From positions 682,001 to 746,000 of the forward strand of contig NZ_PDJJ01000001.1 of NCBI RefSeq assembly GCF_002563715.1: DNA of 64,000 nt. The letters are read 5' to 3'. A program made the position numbers and the translations under genes. This DNA is from Isoptericola jiangsuensis. Its GTDB lineage: Bacteria > Actinomycetota > Actinomycetes > Actinomycetales > Cellulomonadaceae. Position 1 is the stretch's first letter. The number at the start of each line of letters is the position of its first letter. Positions 1-8,793 of the stretch are shown here, piece by piece. The notes under the pieces are model-generated. The model did no database searches. It saw only the letters and a list, made by a program, of their open reading frames with translations, and was not told the DNA's origin.

Positions 1-37
1 CGAGGGCGTGGGCGACGTGCGCCGAGACAGTGGGCAT
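1..37 (-). CDS. N-terminus of a possible thiamine-diphosphate enzyme (partial)
   Basis: Only the first 12 codons lie in the window, reading MPTVSAHVAHAL. An upstream GAAAGG ribosome site supports the ATG at 37. The gene follows the aldolase gene on the same strand after about 70 bases, so it is probably the next member of the hpa operon. The peptide resembles the start of acetolactate-synthase-like, thiamine-diphosphate-binding proteins, but 12 residues cannot prove this. Confidence 0.4.
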   Translation of the reverse strand, partial: MPTVSAHVAHAL

Positions 38-109
38 GACAGGTGGCCTTTCAGCCCTCGTCGTCGAGGGCGGGGAAGGGGCGGCGTCGTCGACGCCCCG
101 GTGGTCGGG

Positions 110-892
110 TCAGGAGGGTGACGACCCCGGCGGGTCGTCGGCGCCGAACCGCGTGGCGAGCGCCTCGGTGCCACGGGCGAGGACCGTCACGTCCGCGCCG
201 ACGAGGACGAACGACGCGCCGGCCGCCAGGTAGGCGTCAGCGACGTCCGGGTCGAACGCGTTCACCCCCACCGGCCGGCCCGCCGCGAGGACGGCGTCGA
301 ACGTGCTGCGGACGGCGGCGACGACCTCGGGCCGGGACTGCTCGCCGAGGTACCCCATCGAGGCCGCAAGGTCGCTGGGTCCCACGAAGACGCCGTCGAC
401 GCCGTCGACCGCCGCGATCTCGCCGGCGGCCGCCACGGCCTCGGCGGTCTCGACCTGCACGTAGAGGGAGACGTGCTCGTCCCCGTCGCCGAGGTAGGAC
501 GCGACCCGGTTCCAGCGCGCCGAGCGGCCCAGCGCCGAGCCGACGCCGCGGCGCCCCCGCGGGGGGTACCGCACGGCGGCGACCGCGGCGGCGGCCTCGG
601 CGGCGCTGTTCACCATCGGCACGAGGACGTTCTGCGCGCCGAGCTCGAGGACCTGCTTGATGATCACGGGGTCGTTCGAGGGCACCCGGACCATCGCGTC
701 GACGGGGTAGGCCGCGACCACCTGCAGCTGGGTCAGGACGGACTCCAGGCCCTGGGGGGCGTGCTCCATGTCGACCAGCAGCCAGTCGAGGCCGGAGCCC
801 GCGCAGATCTCGGCGGCGACCGGCGACCCGGAGCACAGCCACATCCCCGCGAGGGGTCGTCCGGCGGCGGCGAGGCGCTCGCGGAACGTCAC
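110..892 (-). CDS. hpaI: HpcH/HpaI-family aldolase (4-hydroxy-2-oxoheptanedioate aldolase)
   Basis: This 260-residue TIM-barrel aldolase of the HpcH/HpaI family would cleave 4-hydroxy-2-oxoheptanedioate to pyruvate and succinic semialdehyde, the last carbon-splitting step of homoprotocatechuate breakdown. Family hallmarks are visible: WLLVDMEHAP near the N-terminus, a metal-site region around VSLYVQVETAEAV, and GVFVGPSDLAASMG. The start is taken as the GTG at 892 because it overlaps the hpaH stop as GTGA, giving [11 protein letters not shown]. An open frame extends further upstream but lies inside hpaH. The family also includes keto-deoxy-sugar aldolases. The neighbours hpaH, hpaD and hpaE favour the hpa role. 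Confidence 0.88.
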   Translation of the reverse strand: MTFRERLAAAGRPLAGMWLCSGSPVAAEICAGSGLDWLLVDMEHAPQGLESVLTQLQVVAAYPVDAMVRVPSNDPVIIKQVLELGAQNVLVPMVNSAAEAAAAVAAVRYPPRGRRGVGSALGRSARWNRVASYLGDGDEHVSLYVQVETAEAVAAAGEIAAVDGVDGVFVGPSDLAASMGYLGEQSRPEVVAAVRSTFDAVLAAGRPVGVNAFDPDVADAYLAAGASFVLVGADVTVLARGTEALATRFGADDPPGSSPS

Positions 893-1674
893 ACGAAGCG
901 GCACCGGACGTCTCCCATCGTTCCGTAGTCGGCTCGTACCTCGTCGCCGCGGGCGACCCACACCGGTCGGGTGAACGAGCCCGCGAGGACGGTCTCGCCG
1001 GCCTCGATCCGTTCCCCGTGCCGGTGCAGCCTGCCCGCGAGCCAGGCGACCCCACGGGCGGGGTGGCCGAGCACGCCCGCCGCGACCCCGGTCTCCTCGA
1101 CCTCGCCGTTGCGGCTCAGCACCCCGGGCACCCAGGCCAGGTCGACCTCGTCCGGCCGGCGGCGCGTCGTCCCGAGGACGATCGCGCCGTAGGCGGCGTT
1201 GTCGCTGATCGTGTCCACGATCGTGCGGCCCTCCATCTCGACGTGGGAGTCGAGCACCTCGAGCGCCGGCACCACGTGGTCCGTCGCGTCCAGGACGTCC
1301 TCGACGGTGCGCCCGGGGCCCTCCAGGGGCGTCCGCAGGACGAAGGCGAGCTCGACCTCGACCCGGACGTTCGAGAACCGGTCGATCTCGATCGCGGCGC
1401 CCGAGCCGTAGACGGTGTCGTCGAACATGACGCCGTAGTCCGGTTCGTCGATGCCGGTCGCCTCCTGCATCGCGCGCGACGTCAGGCCGATCTTGCGGCC
1501 GATCTGACGTCGTCCGGCCGCGACCATGCGGTCGCGCCAGACACCCTGGATCGCGTACGAGTCCTCGACGGTCGCCCCGGGGTACCGGGCCGTGATGCGC
1601 GGGACGACCGTCCGCGTGCGGCGTGCCTCGGCGAGCTCCTGGGCGAGGGCGGTGATCACGTCCTGTCCGAGCAT
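889..1674 (-). CDS. hpaH: 2-oxo-hept-4-ene-1,7-dioate hydratase
   Basis: This 261-residue protein belongs to the MhpD/HpaH hydratase family (FAH fold). It adds water to 2-oxohept-4-ene-1,7-dioate, feeding the aldolase encoded immediately downstream. Visible family features are the [11 protein letters not shown] motif, the DYGVMFDD segment, the metal-ligand stretch [11 protein letters not shown] with paired acidic residues, and [12 protein letters not shown]. The ATG at 1674 has AGGAG a few bases upstream. Its stop overlaps the hpaI start by four bases (GTGA), so the two are probably translationally coupled. Confidence 0.9.
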   Translation of the reverse strand: MLGQDVITALAQELAEARRTRTVVPRITARYPGATVEDSYAIQGVWRDRMVAAGRRQIGRKIGLTSRAMQEATGIDEPDYGVMFDDTVYGSGAAIEIDRFSNVRVEVELAFVLRTPLEGPGRTVEDVLDATDHVVPALEVLDSHVEMEGRTIVDTISDNAAYGAIVLGTTRRRPDEVDLAWVPGVLSRNGEVEETGVAAGVLGHPARGVAWLAGRLHRHGERIEAGETVLAGSFTRPVWVARGDEVRADYGTMGDVRCRFV

Positions 1675-1708
1675 CCTTGCTCCTCTCGATCTCGTCGCGC
1701 CGACCGGC

Positions 1709-2869
1709 TCAGAGCTGGTGCCCGAGCTTGTACTCGCCCTGCTCGTCCTCGGGCAGGGCGCCGGGTCCGTCGTCCGGGCGGGTGTAGGAGAAGCCGTCCG
1801 CGCCGATGGTCACGGCCATCTCGGAGTCGTCGGACCGGGTGACGAGCGGCTGCGGGTTCCCGTCGAGGTCGAGCACGAGCGACGCGTCGGTGTACCAGCT
1901 CGGCACCACGGGGTTGCCCCACCAGTCGCGCCGCTGGTTGTCGTGGACGTCCCACGTGACGACGGGGTTGTCGGGGTCGCCGGTGTAGTAGTCCTGCGTG
2001 TAGATCTCGACGCGGTGCCCGTCCGGGTCGCGCAGGTAGAGGTAGAACGCGTTGGAGACGCCGTGGCGACCCGGACCGCGCTCGATGCAGTCGGAGCGGC
2101 GCAGGGCCCCGAGCTTGTCGCAGATGGCGAGGATGTTGTGCTTCTCGTGGGTCGAGAAGGCGACGTGGTGCATCCGCGGGCCGTCCCCGCCCGTCATCGC
2201 GGTGTCGTGGACGGTGGGCTTGCGGCGCATCCAGGCGGCGTAGACCGTGCCGGCCTCGTCCTGGATGTCCTCGGTGACGCGGAACCCGAGCGACTGCATG
2301 AAGCTCACCGCGCGCGGGACGTCCGGGGTGACCTGGTTGAAGTGGTCCAGGCGCACCAGGACGCCGGGGGAGTGCAGGTCGTAGCGCCACGCGAGCCGCT
2401 CGACGTGCTCGACGTCGTGGAAGAACTCGTAGGGGAACCCGAGCGGGTCGGTGACCCGCACGGAGTCGCCGATCCCCGCCACCCAACCCTCGGCGCGGCG
2501 TTCGACGCGACACCCCAGCTCGGAGTAGAAGGCGACCGCCCGGTCGAGGTCCTCCGGGGCGCGGACGCGGAAGCTGAACGCCGCGACGGCCGCGACCGGC
2601 CCCTGGCGCAGCACCAGGTTGTGGTGGATGAACTCCTCCATCGAGCGGAGGTAGACCGTGGTCTCGTCCTCCGCGGTGACGACGAGGCCGAGGACGTCCA
2701 CGTAGAACCGTCGCGAGGCGGCGAGGTCGGTGACGACCAGCTCCATGGAGGCGCAGCGCAGGATGTCCGGCGGGGCGGCCTGCGGGGTGGGCACCGGGTC
2801 GTCGCTGCGGATCGGGGCCTCCGGGGAGACGAAGAACCCGGAGGAGGTGAGCCTCTTGTCGCTGGTCAT
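1709..2869 (-). CDS. hpaD: 3,4-dihydroxyphenylacetate 2,3-dioxygenase (extradiol)
   Basis: This 386-residue type I (vicinal oxygen chelate) extradiol dioxygenase opens the homoprotocatechuate ring to 5-carboxymethyl-2-hydroxymuconate semialdehyde. The predicted metal ligands are His176 (RLDHFN), His235 (RMHHVAF) and Glu288 (GHRVEIYT), with the second-sphere His221 (TVHDTA). Their spacing (59 and 53 residues) matches the well-studied Brevibacterium fuscum enzyme, shifted by about 21 residues. The N-terminus is therefore slightly longer than usual. The ATG at 2869 has AAGGA seven bases upstream. The conserved ligand spacing makes this one of the surest functional calls in the window. Confidence 0.95.
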   Translation of the reverse strand: MTSDKRLTSSGFFVSPEAPIRSDDPVPTPQAAPPDILRCASMELVVTDLAASRRFYVDVLGLVVTAEDETTVYLRSMEEFIHHNLVLRQGPVAAVAAFSFRVRAPEDLDRAVAFYSELGCRVERRAEGWVAGIGDSVRVTDPLGFPYEFFHDVEHVERLAWRYDLHSPGVLVRLDHFNQVTPDVPRAVSFMQSLGFRVTEDIQDEAGTVYAAWMRRKPTVHDTAMTGGDGPRMHHVAFSTHEKHNILAICDKLGALRRSDCIERGPGRHGVSNAFYLYLRDPDGHRVEIYTQDYYTGDPDNPVVTWDVHDNQRRDWWGNPVVPSWYTDASLVLDLDGNPQPLVTRSDDSEMAVTIGADGFSYTRPDDGPGALPEDEQGEYKLGHQL

Positions 2870-2908
2870 GTGGCGTCCTTGCCTGCGTGATGGGTGACAG
2901 GGGGGCGG

Positions 2909-4444
2909 TCAGCGGCCGGGGGCGTCCGCCTTGCCGAAGGTGGGGTTGTGCACCTCGCCGAGCGTGATGTGCACGGCCTGCTGGTCCGTGTAGAAGTCGA
3001 TCGAGCGGTAGCCGCCCTCGTGCCCGAGTCCCGAGGCCTTGACGCCCCCGAACGGGGTGCGCAGGTCGCGCACGTTGTTCGAGTTCAGCCAGACCATCCC
3101 GGCCTCGACGGCCTGCGCGACGTTGTGCGCCCGCCGGAGGTCGTTCGTCCACACGTAGGCCGCGAGTCCGTACCGGGTGCCGTTGGCCAGGGCCAGGGCC
3201 TCCTCGTCGGTGTCGAACGGCGTGAGGGCGACGACCGGCCCGAAGATCTCCTCGGTGAAGATCCGGGCGTCGGGCCGGACGTCCGCGAAGACGGTCGGGG
3301 CCACGAAGTTGCCGGTCCCGAGTCCCTCGGGGCGTCCGCCGCCGGCGACGAGCCGACCCTCGGACCGACCGATCTCCACGTAGCCCATGACCTTGTCGAA
3401 GTGCTCGGGGTGCACGAGCGCACCGACCTCGGTGGCGGGGTCGTGCGGGTACCCGACCCGGACGCGCCGCGCCTGCGCGGCGAACCGCTCGACGAACTCG
3501 TCGTAGACGGGCCGCTGGACGAGGATGCGCGAACCCGCGGTGCAGCGCTCGCCGTTGAGGGAGAACACGCCGAAGATCGTCGCGTCGATCGCGGCGTCGA
3601 GGTCGGCGTCCGCGAAGACGATCGCGGGCGACTTGCCGCCGAGCTCCATCGACAGGCCCTTGAGGTGCGGGGCGGCGTTGGCGAAGATGACCTGCCCGGT
3701 GCGGCTCTCCCCGGTGAAGGAGACGAGCGGCACGTCGGGGTGCCTGACCAGTGCGTCCCCGGCCTCCTCGCCCAGACCGTTCACGAGGTTGAAGACGCCG
3801 CGGGGCAGCCCGGCCTCCTCGAAGATGCCCGCCCACAGCGACGCGGACAGCGGCGTGAACTCGGCGGGCTTGAGCACCACGGTGTTGCCCGTGGCGAGCG
3901 CGGGGGCGAGCTTCCACGACTCGAGCATGAACGGGGTGTTCCACGGCGTGATGAGGCCGGCGACGCCGATGGGCTTGCGGTTGACGTAGTTGATCTGGCG
4001 GCCCGGGACCTTGTAGGTGTCGTCGGACTGCGCCACGACGAGGTCCGCGAAGAACCGGAAGTTCTCCGCGGCGCGGCGGGCCTGTCCCAGGGCCTGGGTG
4101 ATCGGCAGGCCGGAGTCGAAGCTCTCCAGCTCCGCGAGGCGTGCGTCCCGGGACTCGACGAGGTCGGCGATCCGGTGCAGCACCCGCGACCGCTCCCGCG
4201 GGAGCAGGCGGGGCCACGGGCCGTCGGTGAACGCGCGGCGGGCCGCGGCGACGGCGAGGTCGACGTCGGCCGTCCTGCCGGCCGCCGCCTGGACGTAGGT
4301 CTCGTTGGAGACCGGGTCCAGGACGTCGAAGGTCGCGCCGTCGACCGAGTCGACGAAAGCGCCGTCGACGTAGTGCCGGAGGCGTCCGGGCAGGTCGGCG
4401 GGTCGGTGCCCGGCGGTCGGCACGGCGGAGGTCGTGTCGGTCAT
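2909..4444 (-). CDS. hpaE: 5-carboxymethyl-2-hydroxymuconate semialdehyde dehydrogenase
   Basis: This 511-residue NAD-dependent aldehyde dehydrogenase would oxidise the ring-cleavage product made by HpaD to 5-carboxymethyl-2-hydroxymuconate. It shows the full ALDH signature set: the cofactor segment ITPWNTPFMLESW, the glutamate motif LSMELGGKSP, the catalytic cysteine in NGERCTAGSR, and EEIFGPVV. The ATG at 4444 overlaps the stop of the upstream regulator gene as ATGA and has GAGAGGTG just before it. Position between hpaD and the pathway regulator argues for HpaE rather than a general aldehyde dehydrogenase. Confidence 0.92.
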   Translation of the reverse strand: MTDTTSAVPTAGHRPADLPGRLRHYVDGAFVDSVDGATFDVLDPVSNETYVQAAAGRTADVDLAVAAARRAFTDGPWPRLLPRERSRVLHRIADLVESRDARLAELESFDSGLPITQALGQARRAAENFRFFADLVVAQSDDTYKVPGRQINYVNRKPIGVAGLITPWNTPFMLESWKLAPALATGNTVVLKPAEFTPLSASLWAGIFEEAGLPRGVFNLVNGLGEEAGDALVRHPDVPLVSFTGESRTGQVIFANAAPHLKGLSMELGGKSPAIVFADADLDAAIDATIFGVFSLNGERCTAGSRILVQRPVYDEFVERFAAQARRVRVGYPHDPATEVGALVHPEHFDKVMGYVEIGRSEGRLVAGGGRPEGLGTGNFVAPTVFADVRPDARIFTEEIFGPVVALTPFDTDEEALALANGTRYGLAAYVWTNDLRRAHNVAQAVEAGMVWLNSNNVRDLRTPFGGVKASGLGHEGGYRSIDFYTDQQAVHITLGEVHNPTFGKADAPGR

Positions 4445-5145
4445 CGTCGAGCACCTCTCTCGTGCGTGGGGGTCCGGTGCTCCGCCTGGTAGGCGAGGAC
4501 CGCGTCGAGCGTCGCGGTGCGGTGGCGGCGCGCCGCCAGCTCGACGGTCGCCGGGTCGGTCCGGCCGGCCTGCAGCTCGCCGACGAGGTGGAGGATCTGC
4601 TCGTGCTCGGCGACGGACTCCCGTGCCCGGCCGGGCACGAAGGAGAACGACGAGTCGCGCAGCACCTTCATGCGGTTCCACCCGCGGTGCACGAGGTCCA
4701 GCACGTGCGGGTTGGGGCACGGCTCGAACAGCGCGGAGTGGAAGTCGAGGTTGAGCCGGGTGAACCGGTGCGGGTCGAAGTCGTCGAGGCACCGGCGCAT
4801 CTGCTCGTTGATCCCGCGCGCGACGTCGAGCTGGGCCGCGCCGAGCAGCGGGGCGGAGAGCGCGGTGGCGAAGCCCTCGACGAGGGCCAGCGTCTCCATC
4901 GTGTGCTGGTACTCCGCCTCCTGGATCAGGGCGACCTGCGCGCCGACGTTGCGCTCGAACGTGACCAGCCCCTCGGCCTCGAGCCGCCGGACCGCCTCGC
5001 GCACCGGCACGACGGACATGTCGAGGTCCCCGGCGATCTGGCCGAACACGAGCCGGTAGCCGGGGACGAACGTCCCGTCGTCGATGCGGGCCCGCAGGTG
5101 GTCGTAGGCGCGCTGCGACTTGCTGACCGTCGTGCGCGTGCTCAT
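4441..5145 (-). CDS. GntR-family regulator with FCD domain, probably of the hpa operon
   Basis: This 234-residue protein has an N-terminal winged helix-turn-helix (residues about 8-75, with MSVVPVREAVRRLEAEGLV as the recognition segment). A C-terminal all-helical FCD ligand-binding domain carries the usual histidines (NLDFHSALF, AEHEQI, RRHRTAT). It is cotranscribed inside the operon, sharing ATGA overlaps with genes on both sides. It probably represses the operon and the divergent hydroxylase and is released by an aromatic acid or ring-cleavage intermediate. The ligand is not evident from sequence. Confidence 0.88.
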   Translation of the reverse strand: MSTRTTVSKSQRAYDHLRARIDDGTFVPGYRLVFGQIAGDLDMSVVPVREAVRRLEAEGLVTFERNVGAQVALIQEAEYQHTMETLALVEGFATALSAPLLGAAQLDVARGINEQMRRCLDDFDPHRFTRLNLDFHSALFEPCPNPHVLDLVHRGWNRMKVLRDSSFSFVPGRARESVAEHEQILHLVGELQAGRTDPATVELAARRHRTATLDAVLAYQAEHRTPTHERGARR

Positions 5146-6653
5146 CGGTCGCTCCCGTCGGCGGTGTCGCGGTCGTAGCGGGCACGCCAGTCGGCACCCA
5201 TCGGGAAGAGCCCGTCCAGGGCGGCACCCTCGGCGACCCTGGCCGCGATCCACGCGTCCTCGGCCTCCTGCGCGAGGGCGTCGTCGACGACGTCCTCGAC
5301 GATGTCGCGGGGCACCACGACCACACCGTCGGCGTCCCCGACGACGACGTCGCCCGGCAGGACGGTGGCGCCGCCGCAGGAGACCGCGACGTCGACGTCC
5401 CAGGGGACGTGACGGCGGCCGAGGACGGCGGGGTGGGCGCCGGCGGAGAAGACAGGGAGCCCCACGGCGGCGACGGCGGCGTGGTCGCGGACGCCGCCGT
5501 CCGTGACCACGCCGGCCGCGCCGCGCGCGTGGGCGCGCAGCGCGAGGACGTCGCCGAGCGTGCCCGACCCGGTCTCCCCCCGCGCCTCGATGACGACGAC
5601 CTCGCCGTCGCCGACGCGGTCGAAGGCCTGCTTCTGGGCGTTGTACCCGCCGCCGTGGCGGGCGAAGAGGTCCTCCCGGAGCGGGACGAACCGCAGGGTG
5701 CGGGCGGTGCCCACGAGCTTGAGGTCGGGGTGCATGGCGCGCACCCCGTCGACGGTGACGTTGTTCAGGCCGCGGCGACGCAGCTGCTGCGAGAGCGCCG
5801 CGACGGGCGCCGCCCCGAGCTTCGCCCGGAGCGCGTCCGGGATGCGGCCCGTACCGGTGTCCTCGGGCAGCCCGGCGCGGGCACGCGATCCCCACGCCTC
5901 GGTGCGCTGGGTGTCGTCGACGGCCGGCACCGAGCCCAGGCGGGGGTCGAAGTCGCCCGGCCCGGCCACGACGCGCGTGGTCAGGCGGCCGGTGGTCGGC
6001 GCGCCGGGGGCCCCGGGAGCGTCGACCTCGACCTCCACGACGTCGCCGGGGACGGCGACGGACGCGCCGGCCGGTGTGCCGGTGAGCACCACGTCGCCCA
6101 CCTCGAGGGTGAGGTGCTGAGCGAGGTCGGCGACGATGCGGGCGAGGGGGAAGATCATCCCCGCCGATGTGTCGTCCTGGACCAGGTCCCCGTTCAGCCA
6201 GGTCCGGACGCGCAGGGCCCCGGGGTCGACGGTGCGGGCGTCGACGAGAGCGGGGCCGACGGGGGTGAAGCCGTCCCGGCCCTTGGACCGGACGTTCGAG
6301 CCGCGGTCCGCGGCGCGCAGGTCGTAGACGCCGAGGTCGTCGGCGGCCGTCACCCAGCCGACGTGCGACCACGCCTCGTCCAGGGCGACCCGGTGGGCCC
6401 GCTTGCCGATGACGAGCGCGATCTCGCCCTCGAACCCCAGGAGCTCCGTGCCGTCGGGCCGCTCGACGGTGTCGCCCGACGCCGCCAGCGAGCTGGACGG
6501 CTTGAGGAAGTAGGACGGGTGGGCCGGGGTGCGGCCGCGCTCGGCGGCGCGGGACGCGTAGCTCAGGTGGACGGCGACGACCTTGCCGGGGCGGCAGGGC
6601 AGCGCGGCGAACCGCCGGTCCCCGCGGGTCGTCGGGCGTGGGTCGGTGGTCAT
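5142..6653 (-). CDS. Fused FAH-domain / RraA-domain protein, HpaG-like decarboxylase-isomerase
   Basis: This 503-residue protein joins two enzyme folds. Residues about 20-230 form a fumarylacetoacetate-hydrolase domain with metal-ligand-type Glu75 and Glu77 (GFEGEIALVIG) and an aspartate in TAADDLGVYD. Residues about 270-480 form an RraA/HMG-aldolase-like domain with the catalytic pair Arg389-Asp390 in VTDGGVRDH. The operon otherwise lacks the CHM isomerase and the oxo-tricarboxylate decarboxylase (HpaG does both in E. coli), so this fusion is the natural candidate for both steps. Which domain does which is inference: FAH domains can do either, and RraA-fold enzymes can decarboxylate. The ATG at 6653 follows a GAGGGGG ribosome site. 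Confidence 0.8.
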   Translation of the reverse strand: MTTDPRPTTRGDRRFAALPCRPGKVVAVHLSYASRAAERGRTPAHPSYFLKPSSSLAASGDTVERPDGTELLGFEGEIALVIGKRAHRVALDEAWSHVGWVTAADDLGVYDLRAADRGSNVRSKGRDGFTPVGPALVDARTVDPGALRVRTWLNGDLVQDDTSAGMIFPLARIVADLAQHLTLEVGDVVLTGTPAGASVAVPGDVVEVEVDAPGAPGAPTTGRLTTRVVAGPGDFDPRLGSVPAVDDTQRTEAWGSRARAGLPEDTGTGRIPDALRAKLGAAPVAALSQQLRRRGLNNVTVDGVRAMHPDLKLVGTARTLRFVPLREDLFARHGGGYNAQKQAFDRVGDGEVVVIEARGETGSGTLGDVLALRAHARGAAGVVTDGGVRDHAAVAAVGLPVFSAGAHPAVLGRRHVPWDVDVAVSCGGATVLPGDVVVGDADGVVVVPRDIVEDVVDDALAQEAEDAWIAARVAEGAALDGLFPMGADWRARYDRDTADGSDR

Positions 6654-6761
6654 GAGCCCCCTCGCTCTTGCAACATATCTCGGATCGTATATTCTCGATC
6701 GGGAGGCGACAACCGGTCCCCGACCACCGCTGAGACGACGACGTCCCCGGAGGAAGACCCC
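6654..6761. promoter_or_regulatory. Divergent hpa control region
   Basis: This gap separates the leftward hpa operon from the rightward hydroxylase gene. It contains the most AT-rich patch nearby (about 6671-6700), holding two similar segments, ATATCTCGGATC and ATATTCTCGATC. A TATATT box at 6688-6693 suits a rightward promoter. The duplicated segment is the likeliest binding site for the operon's GntR regulator, but no clean palindrome is present. Confidence 0.55.
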
Positions 6762-8678
6762 ATGCAGTTCCACCATCACGGGTACGTCTCCGGGGACCCG
6801 CGCGTGCAGGAGGCCGCCGGCACCGGTGTCGACCGGCCGCACGAGCTGCCCGAGGCGATGGACGTCCTCGTCGTCGGCTCGGGGCCGGCGGGCATGCTGC
6901 TGGCGGCCCAGATGTCCCAGTTCCCGCAGATCAGCACGCGCGTCATCGAGCGTCGCGAGGGCCGCCTCGAGCGCGGGCAGGCCGACGGCATCCAGCCGCG
7001 CAGCGTGGAGACCTTCCAGGCGTTCGGCTTCGCGGAGCAGATCGTCGCGGAGGCCTTCAACATCGCGTACATGAACTTCTGGGGGCCCGACCCGGCGGAC
7101 CCGGCGAAGATCGTCCGCACCGCCCGCACGCAGGACTACGCGCTGCAGATCAGCGAGTTCCCCCACCTCATCGTCAACCAGGCCCGCGTCCTCGACTACT
7201 TCGCCGACGCGGCGGTGCGGGCGCCGGGCCGCCTCGTCCCCGACTACGGCGTCGAGTTCCTGGGCCTCACGGTCCACGAGTCCGGCGAGCACCCCGTCGA
7301 GGTCCGGGTGCGCCACGTCGCGGGCGCCCGGTCCGGCCAGGAGCGCACGGTCCGCGCGAAGTACGTCGTCGGCTGCGACGGGGCGCGCAGCGGGGTCCGG
7401 GAGGCCATCGGCCGACGGCACGTGGGCAGGTTCGCGGCCCACGCCTGGGGCGTGATGGACGTGCTCGTCGACACGGACTTCCCCGACTGGCGCGTCAAGT
7501 GCGCGATCAACTCCGCGGCCGGCAACATCCTCCACATCCCGCGCGAGGGCGGCTACCTCAGCCGGATGTACATCGACCTCGGCGAGGTCCCCGAGGGAGA
7601 CAACCACGAGGTCCGCCACACGCCGCTCGACGAGGTGATCCGTCGGGCGAACCAGATCATGCACCCGTACTCGATCGACGTCCGCGACGTGGCGTGGCAC
7701 AGCATCTACGAGGTCGGTCACCGCGTGACCGACAAGTTCGACGACGTCCTGCCCGGCTCCGACCGCCCTCCGCGGGTGTTCCTCACCGGGGACGCCTGCC
7801 ACACGCACAGCGCCAAGGCCGGCCAGGGCATGAACGTCTCCATGCAGGACGGGTTCAACCTGGGCTGGAAGCTCGGTCACGTCCTGTCGGGTCTCAGCCC
7901 CGCCTCGCTGCTCGAGACCTACTCGGCCGAGCGGATGCCGGTGGCCCAGCAGCTCATCGACTTCGACCGGGAGTGGTCCGCGCTCATGGCGCGCAAGCCC
8001 GAGGAGATCTCGGACCCGCAGGAGCTGGCCCGCTACTACCTCGGCACGGCGGAGTTCCCGTCCGGCTTCATGACCCGGTACGGGGCGTCCATGATCGTGG
8101 CGGACCGGTCCGGGACCACGGTCTGCGAGGGGTTCCCGGTCGGCAAGCGGTTCAGGTCGGCACCGGTCTCGCGGGTCTGCGACGGCAACGTCGTGCACCT
8201 CGGTCACCACGCCCGGGCGGACGGCCGGTGGCGCGTCTACGTGTTCGCCGACGCGCAGCCGCCGGGCGCCGGCTCGGCCGTCGCCGACTGGGCGGCGTGG
8301 GCGGCCTCGCCCGGCTCGCCGCTGAGCCGGTTCACCCCGCCCGACGCCGACGTGGACGCCGTGTTCGACGTCAAGGTGATCTACCAGCAGCGCCACGAGG
8401 ACGTCGACGTCGCCCTCGTCCCCGACCTCTTCCGGCCGGCCACGGGGCCGCTGGGCCTGACGGACTGGGAGAAGGTCTACGCCGCCGGGCCGAGCGCGTG
8501 GAACGACGTCGACGTCTTCGCGGAACGGGGGGTCGACCGTGACGGCGCCGTCGTCCTCGTGCGGCCGGACCAGTACGTGGCCGCGGTGCTCCCCCTCCCG
8601 GCGACGGACGAGCTCACGCGGTTCCTCGACGGCGTCATGATCGACCGGTCGACCGGGCACGACCCCCGGACGGCATGA
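6762..8678 (+). CDS. FAD-dependent aromatic hydroxylase (3-hydroxybenzoate 4-hydroxylase / phenol hydroxylase type)
   Basis: This 638-residue class A flavoprotein monooxygenase has a GSGPAG dinucleotide-binding motif at residues 39-44, the second FAD motif VVGCDGARSGVRE, and the GD motif in FLTGDACHTHSAKAGQG. A C-terminal thioredoxin-like domain is typical of phenol hydroxylase and MobA-type 3-hydroxybenzoate 4-hydroxylase. Facing the homoprotocatechuate operon, it probably makes 3,4-dihydroxyphenylacetate from a mono-hydroxyphenylacetate, in place of the two-component HpaBC, which is absent here. The substrate is inferred. GGAGGAAG precedes the ATG. Confidence 0.83.
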   Translation: MQFHHHGYVSGDPRVQEAAGTGVDRPHELPEAMDVLVVGSGPAGMLLAAQMSQFPQISTRVIERREGRLERGQADGIQPRSVETFQAFGFAEQIVAEAFNIAYMNFWGPDPADPAKIVRTARTQDYALQISEFPHLIVNQARVLDYFADAAVRAPGRLVPDYGVEFLGLTVHESGEHPVEVRVRHVAGARSGQERTVRAKYVVGCDGARSGVREAIGRRHVGRFAAHAWGVMDVLVDTDFPDWRVKCAINSAAGNILHIPREGGYLSRMYIDLGEVPEGDNHEVRHTPLDEVIRRANQIMHPYSIDVRDVAWHSIYEVGHRVTDKFDDVLPGSDRPPRVFLTGDACHTHSAKAGQGMNVSMQDGFNLGWKLGHVLSGLSPASLLETYSAERMPVAQQLIDFDREWSALMARKPEEISDPQELARYYLGTAEFPSGFMTRYGASMIVADRSGTTVCEGFPVGKRFRSAPVSRVCDGNVVHLGHHARADGRWRVYVFADAQPPGAGSAVADWAAWAASPGSPLSRFTPPDADVDAVFDVKVIYQQRHEDVDVALVPDLFRPATGPLGLTDWEKVYAAGPSAWNDVDVFAERGVDRDGAVVLVRPDQYVAAVLPLPATDELTRFLDGVMIDRSTGHDPRTA

Positions 8679-8793
8679 GCCGCGTCGCCGGACGCCGGCG
8701 GGAGGGGCGGGAGGCCGACGACGGGCCGGGCGCGGCCCGGTCGGGGCGAACAGGGCGCGGCCGGGCTCGCCGGCCCGCGAGAGAGGAGTGGTG

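Noticed and set aside
1656-4454. 932-codon minus-strand frame over hpaD-hpaE
   Set aside because: It is an Arg/Pro-rich shadow of the real genes produced by high GC; hpaD and hpaE have clear family motifs and start sites.
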